From Planctomycetota bacterium (GTDB lineage: Bacteria; Planctomycetota; Phycisphaerae; Phycisphaerales; UBA5793), in the NCBI GenBank assembly GCA_963205185.1, contig CAUJHZ010000027.1:1-57924 (forward strand): a DNA stretch of 57,924 nucleotides, read 5' to 3'. A program made the position numbers and the translations under genes. Every line of letters starts with the position of its first letter. The stretch's first letter is position 1. The notes below the pieces were generated by a model that ran no database searches, was not told the DNA's origin, and saw only the letters and a program-made list of their open reading frames with translations. This document shows, piece by piece, positions 41,445 to 52,196 of this stretch.

Positions 41445-41453
41445 GGCGAGCGC

Positions 41454-41459
41454 ATTGTA
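41454..41459 (-). promoter_or_regulatory. Candidate -10 box (TACAAT), leaderless arrangement
   Basis: TACAAT (5 of 6) ends 9 nt before the ATG at 41444 on the minus strand; no Shine-Dalgarno. Confidence 0.45.
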
Positions 41460-41462
41460 CAA

Positions 41463-41490
41463 CCAGCCCGGCGCGAGTGCGCCGGGCTGG
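41463..41490 (-). terminator. Hairpin between metK and the M24 gene
   Basis: A perfect 12-bp stem CCAGCCCGGCGC/GCGCCGGGCTGG (41463-41474, 41479-41490) with a 4-nt loop lies 26 nt after the metK stop. On the minus strand it is followed only by TTGTAC, so termination by U tract would be weak. Confidence 0.5.
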
Positions 41491-41515
41491 CATTGATACT
41501 CTGGTGCAACCTGAC

Positions 41516-42769
41516 TCAGTCTTCGCACGCCTTGCGGAGCGCGTCGGCCATGTCGGTCTTCTCCCACGTGAAGCCGCCGTCGGCGTCGGGCGTGCGGCCG
41601 AAATGGCCGTGCGCGGCGGTCTTCAGGTAGATCGGGCGGCGCAGGTTCAGGTGGTTGATCAGGCCGCGCGGCGTGAGGGGGAAGAGTTCGCGCACGGCTT
41701 CTTCGATGCGATGCGGCGCGACCTTGGCCGTGCCGAACGAGTTGACGTGCACGCTGGTCGGCTCAGCGACGCCGATGGCGTAGCTCAACTGGATCTCGAC
41801 CTTGTCGGCGAGATCCGCCGCGACAATGTTCTTGGCGATGTAGCGGGCCATGTACGCGGCGCTGCGATCGACCTTGGTCGGATCCTTGCCGGAGAACGCG
41901 CCGCCGCCGTGCCGCCCCATGCCGCCGTAGGTGTCGACGATGATCTTGCGGCCTGTCAGGCCCACGTCGCCGTGCGGCCCGCCGATTTCAAAGCGGCCCG
42001 TCGGATTAATGTGCACGCGGATTTCGTCGTTCCACCACCGATCGCCGAGCGTCGGCCTGATGATGTGCTCCTTGACGAGCTGGCGCAGTTCGTCCTGCGT
42101 GCTGTCCTTGCTGTAGTAAGGCGAGTGCTGCGTCGAGAGCACGACGGTGTGCACGCGCACCGGCATGTTGTGCCGATCGTACTCGACGGTCACCTGGCTC
42201 TTGGCGTCGGGGCGCAGGCCCTTGATGACTTCCTGCTGGCGCACGTCGGCGTGGCGGTGCACGAGGCGGTGTGCGAGGTGGATCGGCAGGGGCATGAAGG
42301 TGCCGGGGTCAAGTTCTTCCGTCTCGCGGCAGGCGTAGCCGAACATCATGCCCTGGTCGCCGGCGCCTTCGCGATCCACGCCCATGGCGATGTCGGGCGA
42401 TTGCTTTTTGAGGCTGACGAGGACCGCGCAGCTCTTGTCGTCAAAGCACAGGTCAGCGTCGGTGTAGCCGATGTTGCGGATTGTCTCGCGCACGAGATCG
42501 GGCACTTCAACGTAGCCGTCGCACGTGACTTCGCCGGCAACCACGGCCATGCCCGTGCTGACCATCGTCTCGCACGCCACGCGCGACTTCGGATCGACAG
42601 CGAGCATCGCATCGAGCACGGCGTCGGAGATCTGGTCGGCGACCTTGTCCGGGTGGCCCATGCTCACCGACTCGGAGGTGAAGAAGTAGTTCGTGCCGGT
42701 GGGGGTGGCATCCACGGAAGCGGGCTTGGCGGTGGGCATGGCGGAAGTCATGGTACCGGGGCTGGGCAT
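41516..42769 (-). CDS. metK: S-adenosylmethionine synthetase
   Basis: A 417-residue cytosolic enzyme making AdoMet from methionine and ATP. Motifs: [20 protein letters not shown] near residue 36, [26 protein letters not shown] and [19 protein letters not shown], the hexapeptide and P-loop-like signatures of the family. The length is slightly above the usual 385-400 owing to an N-terminal extension of about 25 residues. An in-frame ATG at residue 7 or 11 is a possible alternative. I found no recognisable AdoMet or SAH riboswitch in the upstream 200 nt. Confidence 0.94.
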   Translation of the reverse strand: MPSPGTMTSAMPTAKPASVDATPTGTNYFFTSESVSMGHPDKVADQISDAVLDAMLAVDPKSRVACETMVSTGMAVVAGEVTCDGYVEVPDLVRETIRNIGYTDADLCFDDKSCAVLVSLKKQSPDIAMGVDREGAGDQGMMFGYACRETEELDPGTFMPLPIHLAHRLVHRHADVRQQEVIKGLRPDAKSQVTVEYDRHNMPVRVHTVVLSTQHSPYYSKDSTQDELRQLVKEHIIRPTLGDRWWNDEIRVHINPTGRFEIGGPHGDVGLTGRKIIVDTYGGMGRHGGGAFSGKDPTKVDRSAAYMARYIAKNIVAADLADKVEIQLSYAIGVAEPTSVHVNSFGTAKVAPHRIEEAVRELFPLTPRGLINHLNLRRPIYLKTAAHGHFGRTPDADGGFTWEKTDMADALRKACED

Positions 42770-43078
42770 GGGGGACAGGCCTTTCTGCTGCGGGTCTGCT
42801 CAAGAAACGGGAGTGCTCGCCGGCACGTCCGGGCCGGCATTCATCCGTTCATCCGGATAGTTGGATGTAGTGACAGGTCGATGATAGGCTGGTCGCACGG
42901 CGGGGGACAGGGGAGCTGCGCCTGGCTGGCTAGCGATCGAGATTGGCCGGCGTAAGTCATGAGGATTATGGCCTCTTTTCCGAACTTTGCGGATTGGTCG
43001 GTGCCTGGGCAGCGCCCCTTCGGTTAGACTGTAGTAGAAGCCGCTTCTATCATGAATCGAGCAAAGGAGGGTCAGCCG
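42770..43078. other. Divergent region between metK and the propeller gene
   Basis: 309 nt without a gene. On the minus strand GGATGAAC and GGATGAAT stand in tandem beside CCGGATG. A strong AAGGAGG Shine-Dalgarno for the propeller gene is at its right end (about 43065). No riboswitch or RNA gene is seen. Confidence 0.45.
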
Positions 43079-45517
43079 ATGCAGGATCGGGCTCATTCGA
43101 TGGGAGGTGATGCTCGAACGTCGCGCTGCTGGAGCGTGGTGATCGCGCTGAGCGTGGCATGGCTCACGTCGCGCGCGATGGCGCAGTGCGACACATGGGT
43201 CGCCGCCGGACAGGGGTATTGGCAGGGTGGTGAAGTCCAGGCTGTCGTTGAGTACCATGGCGAACTCATCGCCGGTGGTTACTTTACCAACGCCGGTGGA
43301 GCCGAGGCGATGCGGCTGGCGCGCTGGGATGGCCTTGCCTGGCGCCCGTTCGGCGCCGGCGTCAGTGGCACTTCGTTCGTGGGCGTTTCGGCCCTGCTGG
43401 TGAGCGGCGATGACCTGTACATCGGCGGGAGCTTCACCGAAGTGGACGGCGTCCCAGCGGACAATGTTGCCCGGTGGGATGGATTTGAGTGGCACCCCTT
43501 GGGCGATGGTACTGACGGGCCCGTCAAGTGCATGACCATCTTCCAAGACGAACTGCACGTCGGGGGGTACTTCGAGCAGGCAGGCACGATCCGCGCCAAC
43601 GCCGTCGCCCGATGGGACGGCAGTGGATGGCATGCGCTCGAACGCGGCGTGCGACAATACAACGGTTCGCCGGGCGCTGCGCTTGCGCTGGTTGAGTACC
43701 AGGGCGAGCTCGTGGCCGTCGGTGACTTCTTACGCGCCGGATCGGAAATCGTCAATAACGTGGCCCGCTGGAACGGAGCCTCATGGTCAAGCCTTCAGAA
43801 CGGCGCGAACTCCTCCCTCAATACCGCCTGCGTTTTCCAGGATGTCCTTTTCATCGGCGGCTCACTTACCGGCGCGGGCGGCCAGGATGCCCCCGGAGTA
43901 GCGGCTTGGAACGGCCAACGATGGTTTCCCGTCGGAGAAGGGTTCGGCCCCGCCCCTCAATCGCACGACGTGCGCTCTCTTGTGGTTTGGAACGACACGC
44001 TGTGTGCCGGCGGGTCGTTTGAATCGTCCGGTGGTCGCACCGTCTGGCGAGTGGCGGCCTTCGTGAATGGGCAGTGGCAGCCTCTTGGCTCTGGGGCAAG
44101 CTCGCCCGTCTACGCGCTCGGTTCCTACCAGGGCGTCCTGGTCATCGCAGGGTCATTCGCTGAGGTGGACGGCCTTCAAGTCAACTCGATCGCTCGCTGG
44201 AATGGCGAGGCGTGGACGGGCTTCGGCGGCGGCCTCCGGCGCCCCGGCGGTGCGGATGCGCTGACGGAATTCGAAGGGGAACTGGTCGCTTCGGGAACAT
44301 TCTTCGGCCTCCCTGAACAGGGTTTCGGTCCGATTGCGCGCTGGGATGGTCAGACCTGGCGCGGCATACCAGATGGCCAGTCGTTCATCTTGTCCAATAT
44401 TGACAGCCTCGCGGTCTACAACGGTGAACTGATTGCCGGCGGGACGTTTAAGGGCCGCTCAACTCGGTCGATCGTCGCCAGCATAATGCGATGGGATGGC
44501 TCCCGGTGGGATTCACTTGGAGATGGAGTCAACGGGCGGGTTCGATCGCTCCTCGCTCACGCTGGCTTCCTGGTCGCCGGGGGTCACTTTACCGAAGCCG
44601 GTGGCCATGGGGCGGAGCATGTAGCGTTATGGGATGGCGACGACTGGAGATCCATGGGTGCGGGATTGGACAGCACAGTTCTGACCTTGGCGCCATACCA
44701 GAGCAGCGTCGCAGCCGGGGGGTACTTTCGCGCTTCCGGAAGGCGCGACGTGAATCGAGTTGCCTGGTGGGATGGACAGCGCTGGCTTCCTCTCGGAGAA
44801 GGGATGGATGGTGCGGTCGCCTCGCTCGTCGTCTTCAATGGCGATCTCATCGCCGGCGGTGAGTTTCTCAATGCTGGAGGACGGCCGGCGAATCATGTGG
44901 CGCGATGGGATGGCGAACAGTGGCACAGCCTTGGTCTCGGGTTTGACGATGAGGTGGTGGCTCTGGAGGTATACAACGGCGATCTCGTCGCCGTCGGTGA
45001 ATTCTCAACCGCCGACGGAGAGCCGGCTCGGCACGTCGCGCGGTGGGACGGCGTGCGCTGGCGCCCAATGCATCTCGGATTGGGCTTTCCCGCCCTCTCG
45101 CTGCGCACGTATCAGAATGCACTCGTGGTCGTGGGCATGTTTGAAGAGGCGGGAGGCCTGGCAGCGTATGGTTCGGCCCAATGGCGCGATTGCAATCTGA
45201 GCATTCAACTTGACGTGAACACGACATGCCCCGGCGGCGGGCCGATCGAGGTCTCTTGGACCGGCGCGACGCCTGATGCCAGCGTGGCGATCATCTTTGC
45301 CGCCGCCACCGGCAACTTCGCCGTGCCCTACGGCCCATGCGCCGGGACGAGGCTCGGCCTCGGTGCGCAGGCAATCCGCCTTGCGGCGACCGCCCGATCC
45401 GATGCGCAAGGTGCCGGTGCGATTCAGGGGACCGCCCCCCCGGCCGCCTGCGGCGGTTATCTCCAGCTGCTTGATCTGACCACCTGCCAAACGAGCAGCG
45501 TCGCGCGCATCGAGTGA
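43079..45517 (+). CDS. Secreted 13-repeat beta-propeller protein with Cys-rich C-terminal module
   Basis: ATG 43079 is chosen over one nine codons upstream because AAGGAGG stands at proper distance. The 812-residue product has a signal peptide (VIALSVAWLTSRAMAQ), then about 13 repeats of ~50 residues of the form VARWDGxxWxxLGxGxxGxVxAL...GxLxAGGxFxxAGG, which should fold as beta-propeller blades. Residues about 705-812 are the module shared with the FG-GAP protein at 8626-10065, with cysteines in CPGG, PCAGTRLGL, ACGGYLQL and CQTSSVA. There is no PEP-CTERM or dockerin. It is probably a large extracellular or surface protein of unknown ligand. Confidence 0.8.
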   Translation: MQDRAHSMGGDARTSRCWSVVIALSVAWLTSRAMAQCDTWVAAGQGYWQGGEVQAVVEYHGELIAGGYFTNAGGAEAMRLARWDGLAWRPFGAGVSGTSFVGVSALLVSGDDLYIGGSFTEVDGVPADNVARWDGFEWHPLGDGTDGPVKCMTIFQDELHVGGYFEQAGTIRANAVARWDGSGWHALERGVRQYNGSPGAALALVEYQGELVAVGDFLRAGSEIVNNVARWNGASWSSLQNGANSSLNTACVFQDVLFIGGSLTGAGGQDAPGVAAWNGQRWFPVGEGFGPAPQSHDVRSLVVWNDTLCAGGSFESSGGRTVWRVAAFVNGQWQPLGSGASSPVYALGSYQGVLVIAGSFAEVDGLQVNSIARWNGEAWTGFGGGLRRPGGADALTEFEGELVASGTFFGLPEQGFGPIARWDGQTWRGIPDGQSFILSNIDSLAVYNGELIAGGTFKGRSTRSIVASIMRWDGSRWDSLGDGVNGRVRSLLAHAGFLVAGGHFTEAGGHGAEHVALWDGDDWRSMGAGLDSTVLTLAPYQSSVAAGGYFRASGRRDVNRVAWWDGQRWLPLGEGMDGAVASLVVFNGDLIAGGEFLNAGGRPANHVARWDGEQWHSLGLGFDDEVVALEVYNGDLVAVGEFSTADGEPARHVARWDGVRWRPMHLGLGFPALSLRTYQNALVVVGMFEEAGGLAAYGSAQWRDCNLSIQLDVNTTCPGGGPIEVSWTGATPDASVAIIFAAATGNFAVPYGPCAGTRLGLGAQAIRLAATARSDAQGAGAIQGTAPPAACGGYLQLLDLTTCQTSSVARIE

Positions 45518-45593
45518 ACGCTACTGGCCGGCAGCCGCGCGCCGCGTGCTATGAATCAGCACCGATCTACTGGCCGCATTCTGCCGCACTCGC

Positions 45594-45599
45594 TACCGT
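45594..45599 (+). promoter_or_regulatory. Candidate -10 box (TACCGT) of gltX, leaderless arrangement
   Basis: TACCGT ends 9 nt before the gltX ATG; TGGCCG lies 17 nt upstream as a weak -35. No Shine-Dalgarno. Confidence 0.4.
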
Positions 45600-45608
45600 C
45601 CTGCCCTG

Positions 45609-47279
45609 ATGAGTGCTCCATCACATCCACCCATCGTCCGCACGCGCTTTGCCCCCTCTCCCTCCGGTCATCTGCACGTCGGGGGCGCCCGGACGGCCCT
45701 GTTCTGCTGGGCGTTCGCGCATCAGAACCACGGCCGGTTCATTCTGCGCATCGAGGACACCGACCAGAAGCGCAGCAGCGATGCCGCCAGCGTGGGCTTC
45801 CTGCGTGACCTCAAGTGGCTGGGAATCAACTGGGATGAGGGGCCGGAGTTTGAGGACTGCGGCGGCGGCGACTACGGGCCGTACTTCCAGAGCCAGCGCC
45901 TGGAGACCTACACGAAGTACCTCGACCAGCTCGTCGCCGAGGGCAAGGCCTACTACGCCTTCGACACGGCCGCCGAACTCGACGCCAAGCGGGCCGAGGC
46001 GCGCAAAGAGAATCAGAACTACCGCTACGACCGCGCCGGGCTGATGCTGCCGCCCGAAGATGTCGAGAGCCGTCTGAAAGCAGGTGAGCCGGCCGTCATC
46101 CGCTTCAAACTCCCGGAGCAGCCCATCGTCATCCGCGATGAGATCCTCGGCGAGGCGACGATCGCGCCCGGGCAGCTCGATGACTTTGTCATTCGCAAAG
46201 CCGACGGCTATCCGACGTATCACTTCGCGGTGGTGGTCGACGACGAACTCATGCAGGTGACGCACGTGCTCCGGGCCCAGGAGCACTTCATGAACACGGC
46301 CCGGCACATGGTGCTTCAGGATGCGCTGGGCTTTCGCCGGCCCGTCTACGCGCACCTGCCGCTGATCTTCAATCCCGACGGCTCGAAGATGTCCAAGCGC
46401 GACAAGGACAAGGCGCTGCGGGCGGCGGTGCGGGAGAAAGGCATCGACGACCTGAGCGCCGAGTTTCGCACGACGGCGGGGATCGACGAGTGGCTGCGGG
46501 ACAAGGACCGGCAACTCGAGTTTGACAGCGCGCTGATGCTTGCCGACGATCTGAATGTTTCCCTGCCGGAAATCAACGTCGATGACTTCCGCCGCAGCGG
46601 CTACCTGCCCGAGGTGCTGTGCAACTACCTGGCGCTGCTGGGCTGGAACCCCGGCGGCGACGTCGAGAAGTTCGATCGCGACTTTCTCATCGAGAAGTTC
46701 AGTTTCGAGCGCGTGCTCAAGAGCCCGGCAAAGTTTGATCGCGCCAAACTGCTCTCGTTCAACCACGACGCCATCCAGGCGCTCTCGACGGAGCAGTTCG
46801 TGGACTTGTTTCGCGCCCATTGCAACGAGTTTCACACGGAGTTTCTCGAGAAGCTCCCGCCCGAGCACTTCGACCTGCTGGCGGCGGCAAATCACAAGCG
46901 ATCCAAGACGCTCGACGATCAGGTCCGCTCGAGCCGGTTCTTCATCGAGCCCGACGACGCGATCGAATACGACCCGACCGACAAGAGCGCGCGCAGGGCG
47001 ATGCTGGGCGGCGAATCGCCCGGCCGCGCGCATCTCGAGAGTCTCCTGCCGATCCTCGAAGAACAGGAAGACTGGGATGTGGTCTCACTCGAACGGACAA
47101 TCGGGGCATACGTGCAGCAGCACGCAGGCGGCAACCTCGGCAAGGTGGCCCAGCCGCTGCGCGTAGCCGTGACGGGCACCACGATCTCGCCGGCCATCTA
47201 CGAGACGCTGACGATCCTGGGCAAGGTGTCGACGGTAAACCGCATTCGCAGGTGCCTCGACGCTTTTGCGATGGCGTGA
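45609..47279 (+). CDS. gltX: Glutamyl-tRNA synthetase
   Basis: A 556-residue class I synthetase charging tRNA-Glu. The HIGH element is HLHVGG (residues 21-26) after RFAPSPSG, and the KMSKS element is SKMSKR (259-264). The catalytic-core RIEDTD, the connective insertion and a C-terminal helical anticodon domain fit bacterial GluRS, with an extended acidic region compared with the usual 470-490 residues. The next gene is GlnRS, so glutamine tRNA is probably charged directly and this enzyme need not be a non-discriminating one. Confidence 0.92.
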   Translation: MSAPSHPPIVRTRFAPSPSGHLHVGGARTALFCWAFAHQNHGRFILRIEDTDQKRSSDAASVGFLRDLKWLGINWDEGPEFEDCGGGDYGPYFQSQRLETYTKYLDQLVAEGKAYYAFDTAAELDAKRAEARKENQNYRYDRAGLMLPPEDVESRLKAGEPAVIRFKLPEQPIVIRDEILGEATIAPGQLDDFVIRKADGYPTYHFAVVVDDELMQVTHVLRAQEHFMNTARHMVLQDALGFRRPVYAHLPLIFNPDGSKMSKRDKDKALRAAVREKGIDDLSAEFRTTAGIDEWLRDKDRQLEFDSALMLADDLNVSLPEINVDDFRRSGYLPEVLCNYLALLGWNPGGDVEKFDRDFLIEKFSFERVLKSPAKFDRAKLLSFNHDAIQALSTEQFVDLFRAHCNEFHTEFLEKLPPEHFDLLAAANHKRSKTLDDQVRSSRFFIEPDDAIEYDPTDKSARRAMLGGESPGRAHLESLLPILEEQEDWDVVSLERTIGAYVQQHAGGNLGKVAQPLRVAVTGTTISPAIYETLTILGKVSTVNRIRRCLDAFAMA

Positions 47280-47340
47280 TGCCATGGCGCCAGGCGACGA
47301 ACGCACGGTTGCGCCTTCGCCTCGTCGAGTCGCGCGCACC

Positions 47341-47346
47341 TACTAT
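47341..47346 (+). promoter_or_regulatory. Candidate -10 box (TACTAT) of glnS, leaderless arrangement
   Basis: TACTAT ends 8 nt before the glnS ATG at 47355; no Shine-Dalgarno. Confidence 0.4.
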
Positions 47347-47354
47347 TCCCGCCT

Positions 47355-49052
<1,698 letters not shown>

Positions 49053-49094
49053 GGCGATCAGGTCGGGGCGCCGACAGGCGGGAAGGGGCGGCGC

Positions 49095-49601
49095 GTGTCC
49101 AACTACTGTTCACATTGCGGCGCCCGATCGACTGAACACGAGGTCCGTTGCCCTCAGTGCGGAACCAGACGCCTGGCTCGCGGCAGCTGGCTGGCCCACT
49201 TCCTCGATCGTCTGCTCCGCATTTTCCGCCGCAGGCACGGTTCGGCGGTGGTTGCTTCGCGGAGTGAGGTTCCGCTCAAGCCCGGCGCTGAACTCTGGCT
49301 CGACGACGCCTCGGCAGGCGCGTCGCTGCCGTGGGAATCCACGGATGGTCGACTGCCCGATGACCTTCCTGAAGATCTGCGCACTCGACTGCAGGCTCTG
49401 CGGCGAAGCGCCGCCGAGCGCGGCGAGGGCTTTGAGATCAGAACGGCGGCGCAGGAGCTGTACATCTTCACCGACGAGTCCGGACGGCAGCGGCGGTACA
49501 AGTCGATCGAGGAGATGCCGCCTGAAGTGCGGCAGGCTTTCGAACGCTTGAAAGGCCCAGATCGCGAGCAGCGAGATTCGCACTCACAGTGGCCTCTCTG
49601 A
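49095..49601 (+). CDS. Small protein with N-terminal zinc ribbon
   Basis: A GTG start preceded by GGAAGGGG gives 168 residues. The N-terminus is a zinc ribbon, CSHCG...CPQCG (Cys5, 8, 19, 22), then a basic region (FLDRLLRIFRRRHG) and an acidic C-terminal half containing AAQELYIFTDESGRQRRYKSIEEMP. This last part is conserved in style among short Planctomycetota proteins, but no function is known. Confidence 0.65.
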   Translation: MSNYCSHCGARSTEHEVRCPQCGTRRLARGSWLAHFLDRLLRIFRRRHGSAVVASRSEVPLKPGAELWLDDASAGASLPWESTDGRLPDDLPEDLRTRLQALRRSAAERGEGFEIRTAAQELYIFTDESGRQRRYKSIEEMPPEVRQAFERLKGPDREQRDSHSQWPL

Positions 49602-49612
49602 ACGGTTGTTCG

Positions 49613-49618
49613 TACAAT
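49613..49618 (+). promoter_or_regulatory. Candidate -10 box (TACAAT), leaderless arrangement
   Basis: TACAAT (5 of 6) ends 6 nt before the radical SAM ATG at 49625; TGGCCT lies 17 nt upstream as a weak -35. No Shine-Dalgarno. Confidence 0.45.
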
Positions 49619-49624
49619 GTTCGG

Positions 49625-50836
49625 ATGCCGGCTTCGGAGAGCCAGTTCGACGCGAACCATGAATACGCCGACGCCCTGCCCGATGGCGCGCCTCGGGGCC
49701 GGGGCGCAGCACTCAACCCCGGCAACCGGTTTGTCGGCGACCCGAAGCGCGGCATCGTCCGCCGCCTGCACGTGCTCGGCGAGCACCTCGATGACCTCGC
49801 ACGCGATCGCGGCGAGCAAGGGCAGCCGCCGTGCGGCGGACAGGTGCCCACGCGGGTCCGGCCCGACTCGACGCGCACCATTCTCAACTACGTCAACTCG
49901 CCCGATGTCTCCTTCCACTGGTCCATCAATCCCTACCGTGGATGCGAACACGGCTGCATCTACTGCTATGCGCGGCCGGACCACGAGAGGCTCGGCTACT
50001 CCTGCGGTCTTGATTTCGAAACCCGCATCGTCGCCAAGGTCGATGCGCCGCGCCTGCTGCGCCGCGAACTGGCCCATCCGAAGTGGAAGGGCGAGACCAT
50101 CGTCTTCTCCGGCGTTACCGACTGCTATCAGCCGGTCGAGCGCGAGTATCGCCTCACGCGCGGCTGCCTCGAAGTGATCGCCGATTGCCGCCAGCCCGTG
50201 GGCATCATCACCAAGAGCAGTCTCGTCCTGCGCGATCTCGATCTGCTCGCCGAACTGGCCAGGCACCGCGCGGTCCGCGTCGGCCTGAGTGTGACGACGC
50301 TGGACAATCGCCTGGCGTCGAAGATGGAGCCGCGCGCCGCCAGCCCCGCCGAACGCCTCGAAACGCTCGCGGCTCTGCGTGATGCGGGAATCCAGACGTT
50401 CGCCATGATCGCGCCGGTGATTCCCGGCCTCAACGACAGAGAAATACCCGCCATCCTCAAGGCCGTGTCCGAGGCGGGTGTGTCCACCGCGGGTTACATC
50501 CTGCTGCGCTTGCCCCATCAGATCAAGGCGCTGTTCCTGGATTGGCTGCAGCGGCACTACCCGGACCGGGCGGGGCGCGTCGAGTCGCTCTTGCGACAGA
50601 TGCGCGGCGGCGATCTCTACGATCCGGCCTTCGGCGTGCGCCAGCGCGGCAAGGGGCCGATCGCCGGGCAGATCAACGCCATGTTCGAGACCTTCGCCCG
50701 GCGGTTCAAGCTTGACAGCGCGTTGCCGCCTCTCAATCACACGGCGTTTCGCCGGCCCGATCTATCGGACGCGCTCGTCGATCCGGGCTCAGGGCAGATG
50801 TCGCTGTTCGGCTGCGGCGGGCAGGACGGCGGCTGA
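49625..50836 (+). CDS. Radical SAM protein, PA0069 family (SplB-like)
   Basis: A 403-residue protein. The [4Fe-4S] cluster motif is C-x3-C-x2-C (Cys107, 111, 114) in RGCEHGCIYCYARPDHE, the arrangement of spore-photoproduct-lyase-like radical SAM enzymes. It opens with GAPRGRGAALNPGNRF and has the later motifs GVTDCYQPVERE and VIPGLNDREIP seen in the PA0069 family, whose substrate is unknown. An in-frame GTG at 49589 is an alternative start; ATG 49625 fits the -10 box and the family's short N-terminus. Confidence 0.85.
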   Translation: MPASESQFDANHEYADALPDGAPRGRGAALNPGNRFVGDPKRGIVRRLHVLGEHLDDLARDRGEQGQPPCGGQVPTRVRPDSTRTILNYVNSPDVSFHWSINPYRGCEHGCIYCYARPDHERLGYSCGLDFETRIVAKVDAPRLLRRELAHPKWKGETIVFSGVTDCYQPVEREYRLTRGCLEVIADCRQPVGIITKSSLVLRDLDLLAELARHRAVRVGLSVTTLDNRLASKMEPRAASPAERLETLAALRDAGIQTFAMIAPVIPGLNDREIPAILKAVSEAGVSTAGYILLRLPHQIKALFLDWLQRHYPDRAGRVESLLRQMRGGDLYDPAFGVRQRGKGPIAGQINAMFETFARRFKLDSALPPLNHTAFRRPDLSDALVDPGSGQMSLFGCGGQDGG

Positions 50837-50970
50837 TCGTTGCCTGTCCGGCACAACCGCTACAGGTTCCGCCAATCCGCTCCACTTACTGTTTTCACGC
50901 CCGTTTACGGACGAAGTTAATCGTACAGTTTTTCACTGGAGGGCTCGCGCAGAAGCGGGCGTGAACGACG

Positions 50971-51534
50971 ATGCGATTGATTCTCGACAGCCTGATGGCC
51001 GTGGTCCTGGCGGCGCTGTTGGCGGGAATCCTCCTCCACCAGCGGCACGAGCAGCAGCACCAGCGCGATGTGGAGACGGTCCGCGCCAATGTCCGCCTCA
51101 TCCAGCAGCAGGTCATGCTCCAGGCCGCACTCGAACGCGTGCCGCGCAACGAGTATGGATTCCCCATTACGATCGATCCCGAGTGGTTCGGCGAAGTCGT
51201 GCCGCGCAATCCGCTCGTGGGCACGGGACACCCCTGGATGGAAGTGGCCAGCGCCGAAGAGGCGCGGCTGATTCATCCGCCGGTGCGCACCGCCGACGAA
51301 GCGCTCGCCTGCTTCTGGTACAACCCGGTGACGGGCGTCGTGCGCGCTCGCGTGCCGCAGGGCGTCAGCGACGAACGGACGCTCCAGACGTACAACTTCG
51401 TGAACGGCTGCAACCTGCCGAGCCTGTTCGCCAGCGGTGCGGGCAGCGGCGCAGCGCCGGCCCGCGGCAAGCCCGCGCGGGCGCTGGGGGCCGTCGATGT
51501 GAAGAGCCAGTCACTCGCGTCAGCGCGACACTGA
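50971..51534 (+). CDS. Membrane-anchored protein, function unknown
   Basis: A 187-residue product with an N-terminal hydrophobic helix (LILDSLMAVVLAALLAGILL, residues 3-22), a coiled helix (RHEQQHQRDVETVRANVRLIQQQV) and a soluble domain with PRNEYGFPITIDPEWFG and FWYNPVTGVVRARVP. The helix-plus-coil start resembles a pseudopilin or a single-pass anchor without the prepilin cleavage motif. The C-terminal tail is Ala/Gly/Arg-rich. No Shine-Dalgarno is near the ATG. Confidence 0.6.
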   Translation: MRLILDSLMAVVLAALLAGILLHQRHEQQHQRDVETVRANVRLIQQQVMLQAALERVPRNEYGFPITIDPEWFGEVVPRNPLVGTGHPWMEVASAEEARLIHPPVRTADEALACFWYNPVTGVVRARVPQGVSDERTLQTYNFVNGCNLPSLFASGAGSGAAPARGKPARALGAVDVKSQSLASARH

Positions 51535-51572
51535 GCGGTCCATCTCAAATCAGCGCGCCGGCCCGCGACAAC

Positions 51573-51947
51573 TCAGCGGTCGCAGTGGTCGTACTCGTGG
51601 TAGTGGCCGCAGCGGTCGCAGTAATAGCGGTCATGGCGGTAGCGATCGTCATGGCGGCGGCCGTCTTCCCGGTACCCGTAGTCGTATCGATCGGAGTAGC
51701 GCGATTCGCGGGCTTTGTTCTTGTCGCTCTCGTTGCCGATGACGTAGCCCGCGCCGGCGCCCACCGCGGTGCCGATGAGCGTTCCCGTGGTGTTTTGCCC
51801 GATCGCCTGCCCCGCCAGGGCGCCGAGCCCGGCGCCGATGAGCCCACCCGTCTGGGCGTCGCTCTGGCAGCCGGCCAGCACCAGCGCCGAAGCGCCGGCG
51901 GAAATGAGGGTCGTGCTGCGGATGGCGTTGATCATGCTGCCTTTCAT
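51573..51947 (-). CDS. Glycine-zipper lipoprotein with His/Tyr/Asp/Cys-rich tail
   Basis: AGGAGAG precedes the ATG at 51947. The 124-residue product has a signal peptide with lipobox LVLAGC, a glycine-zipper membrane segment (GLIGAGLGALAGQAIG... GTAVGAGAGYVIGN) as in the Rick_17kDa/YMGG outer-membrane lipoprotein family, and a C-terminal 35-residue tail dominated by His, Tyr, Asp and Arg with two to three cysteines (YYCDRCGHYHEYDHCDR). The tail could bind metal; the zipper part probably packs in the outer membrane. Confidence 0.75.
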   Translation of the reverse strand: MKGSMINAIRSTTLISAGASALVLAGCQSDAQTGGLIGAGLGALAGQAIGQNTTGTLIGTAVGAGAGYVIGNESDKNKARESRYSDRYDYGYREDGRRHDDRYRHDRYYCDRCGHYHEYDHCDR

Positions 51948-52133
51948 CGAATTCTCTCCTGGAATCGTGGGCCTTCGAGAGGGCGCGCCAGGCGGCAAGC
52001 CGCCGCCTCAATCAGAGATGCGCCTTGCCGAAGGGGTATTCCATCTTCGAGACCCGCTCGGCCGAGGTTTCACGCTGCATTGCCCGGTGGGCGAATTGGC
52101 AGCCGCCCGGCTGAAAGATCGACGCCGGCGAAC

Positions 52134-52139
52134 TACGAT
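52134..52139 (+). promoter_or_regulatory. Candidate -10 box (TACGAT) of the trpB operon
   Basis: TACGAT lies 57 nt before the next ATG (52197), which has its own GGAGGA Shine-Dalgarno. No good -35. Confidence 0.3.
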
Positions 52140-52196
52140 CGACTTCACTCGTCCCGGCGCCTGTACCCCGCCGGCGCTCCCGGAGGATGAATCCTG

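Noticed and set aside
42770-42960. AdoMet or SAH riboswitch upstream of metK
   Set aside because: I read the minus strand for SAM-I, SAM-II, SAM/SAH and SAH motifs and found no conserved core. The tandem GGATGAA octamers do not fit any of them.
50837-50970. tRNA-like T arm near 50863
   Set aside because: GGTTCCGCCAATCC resembles a T loop but no acceptor, D or anticodon arms can be folded around it.
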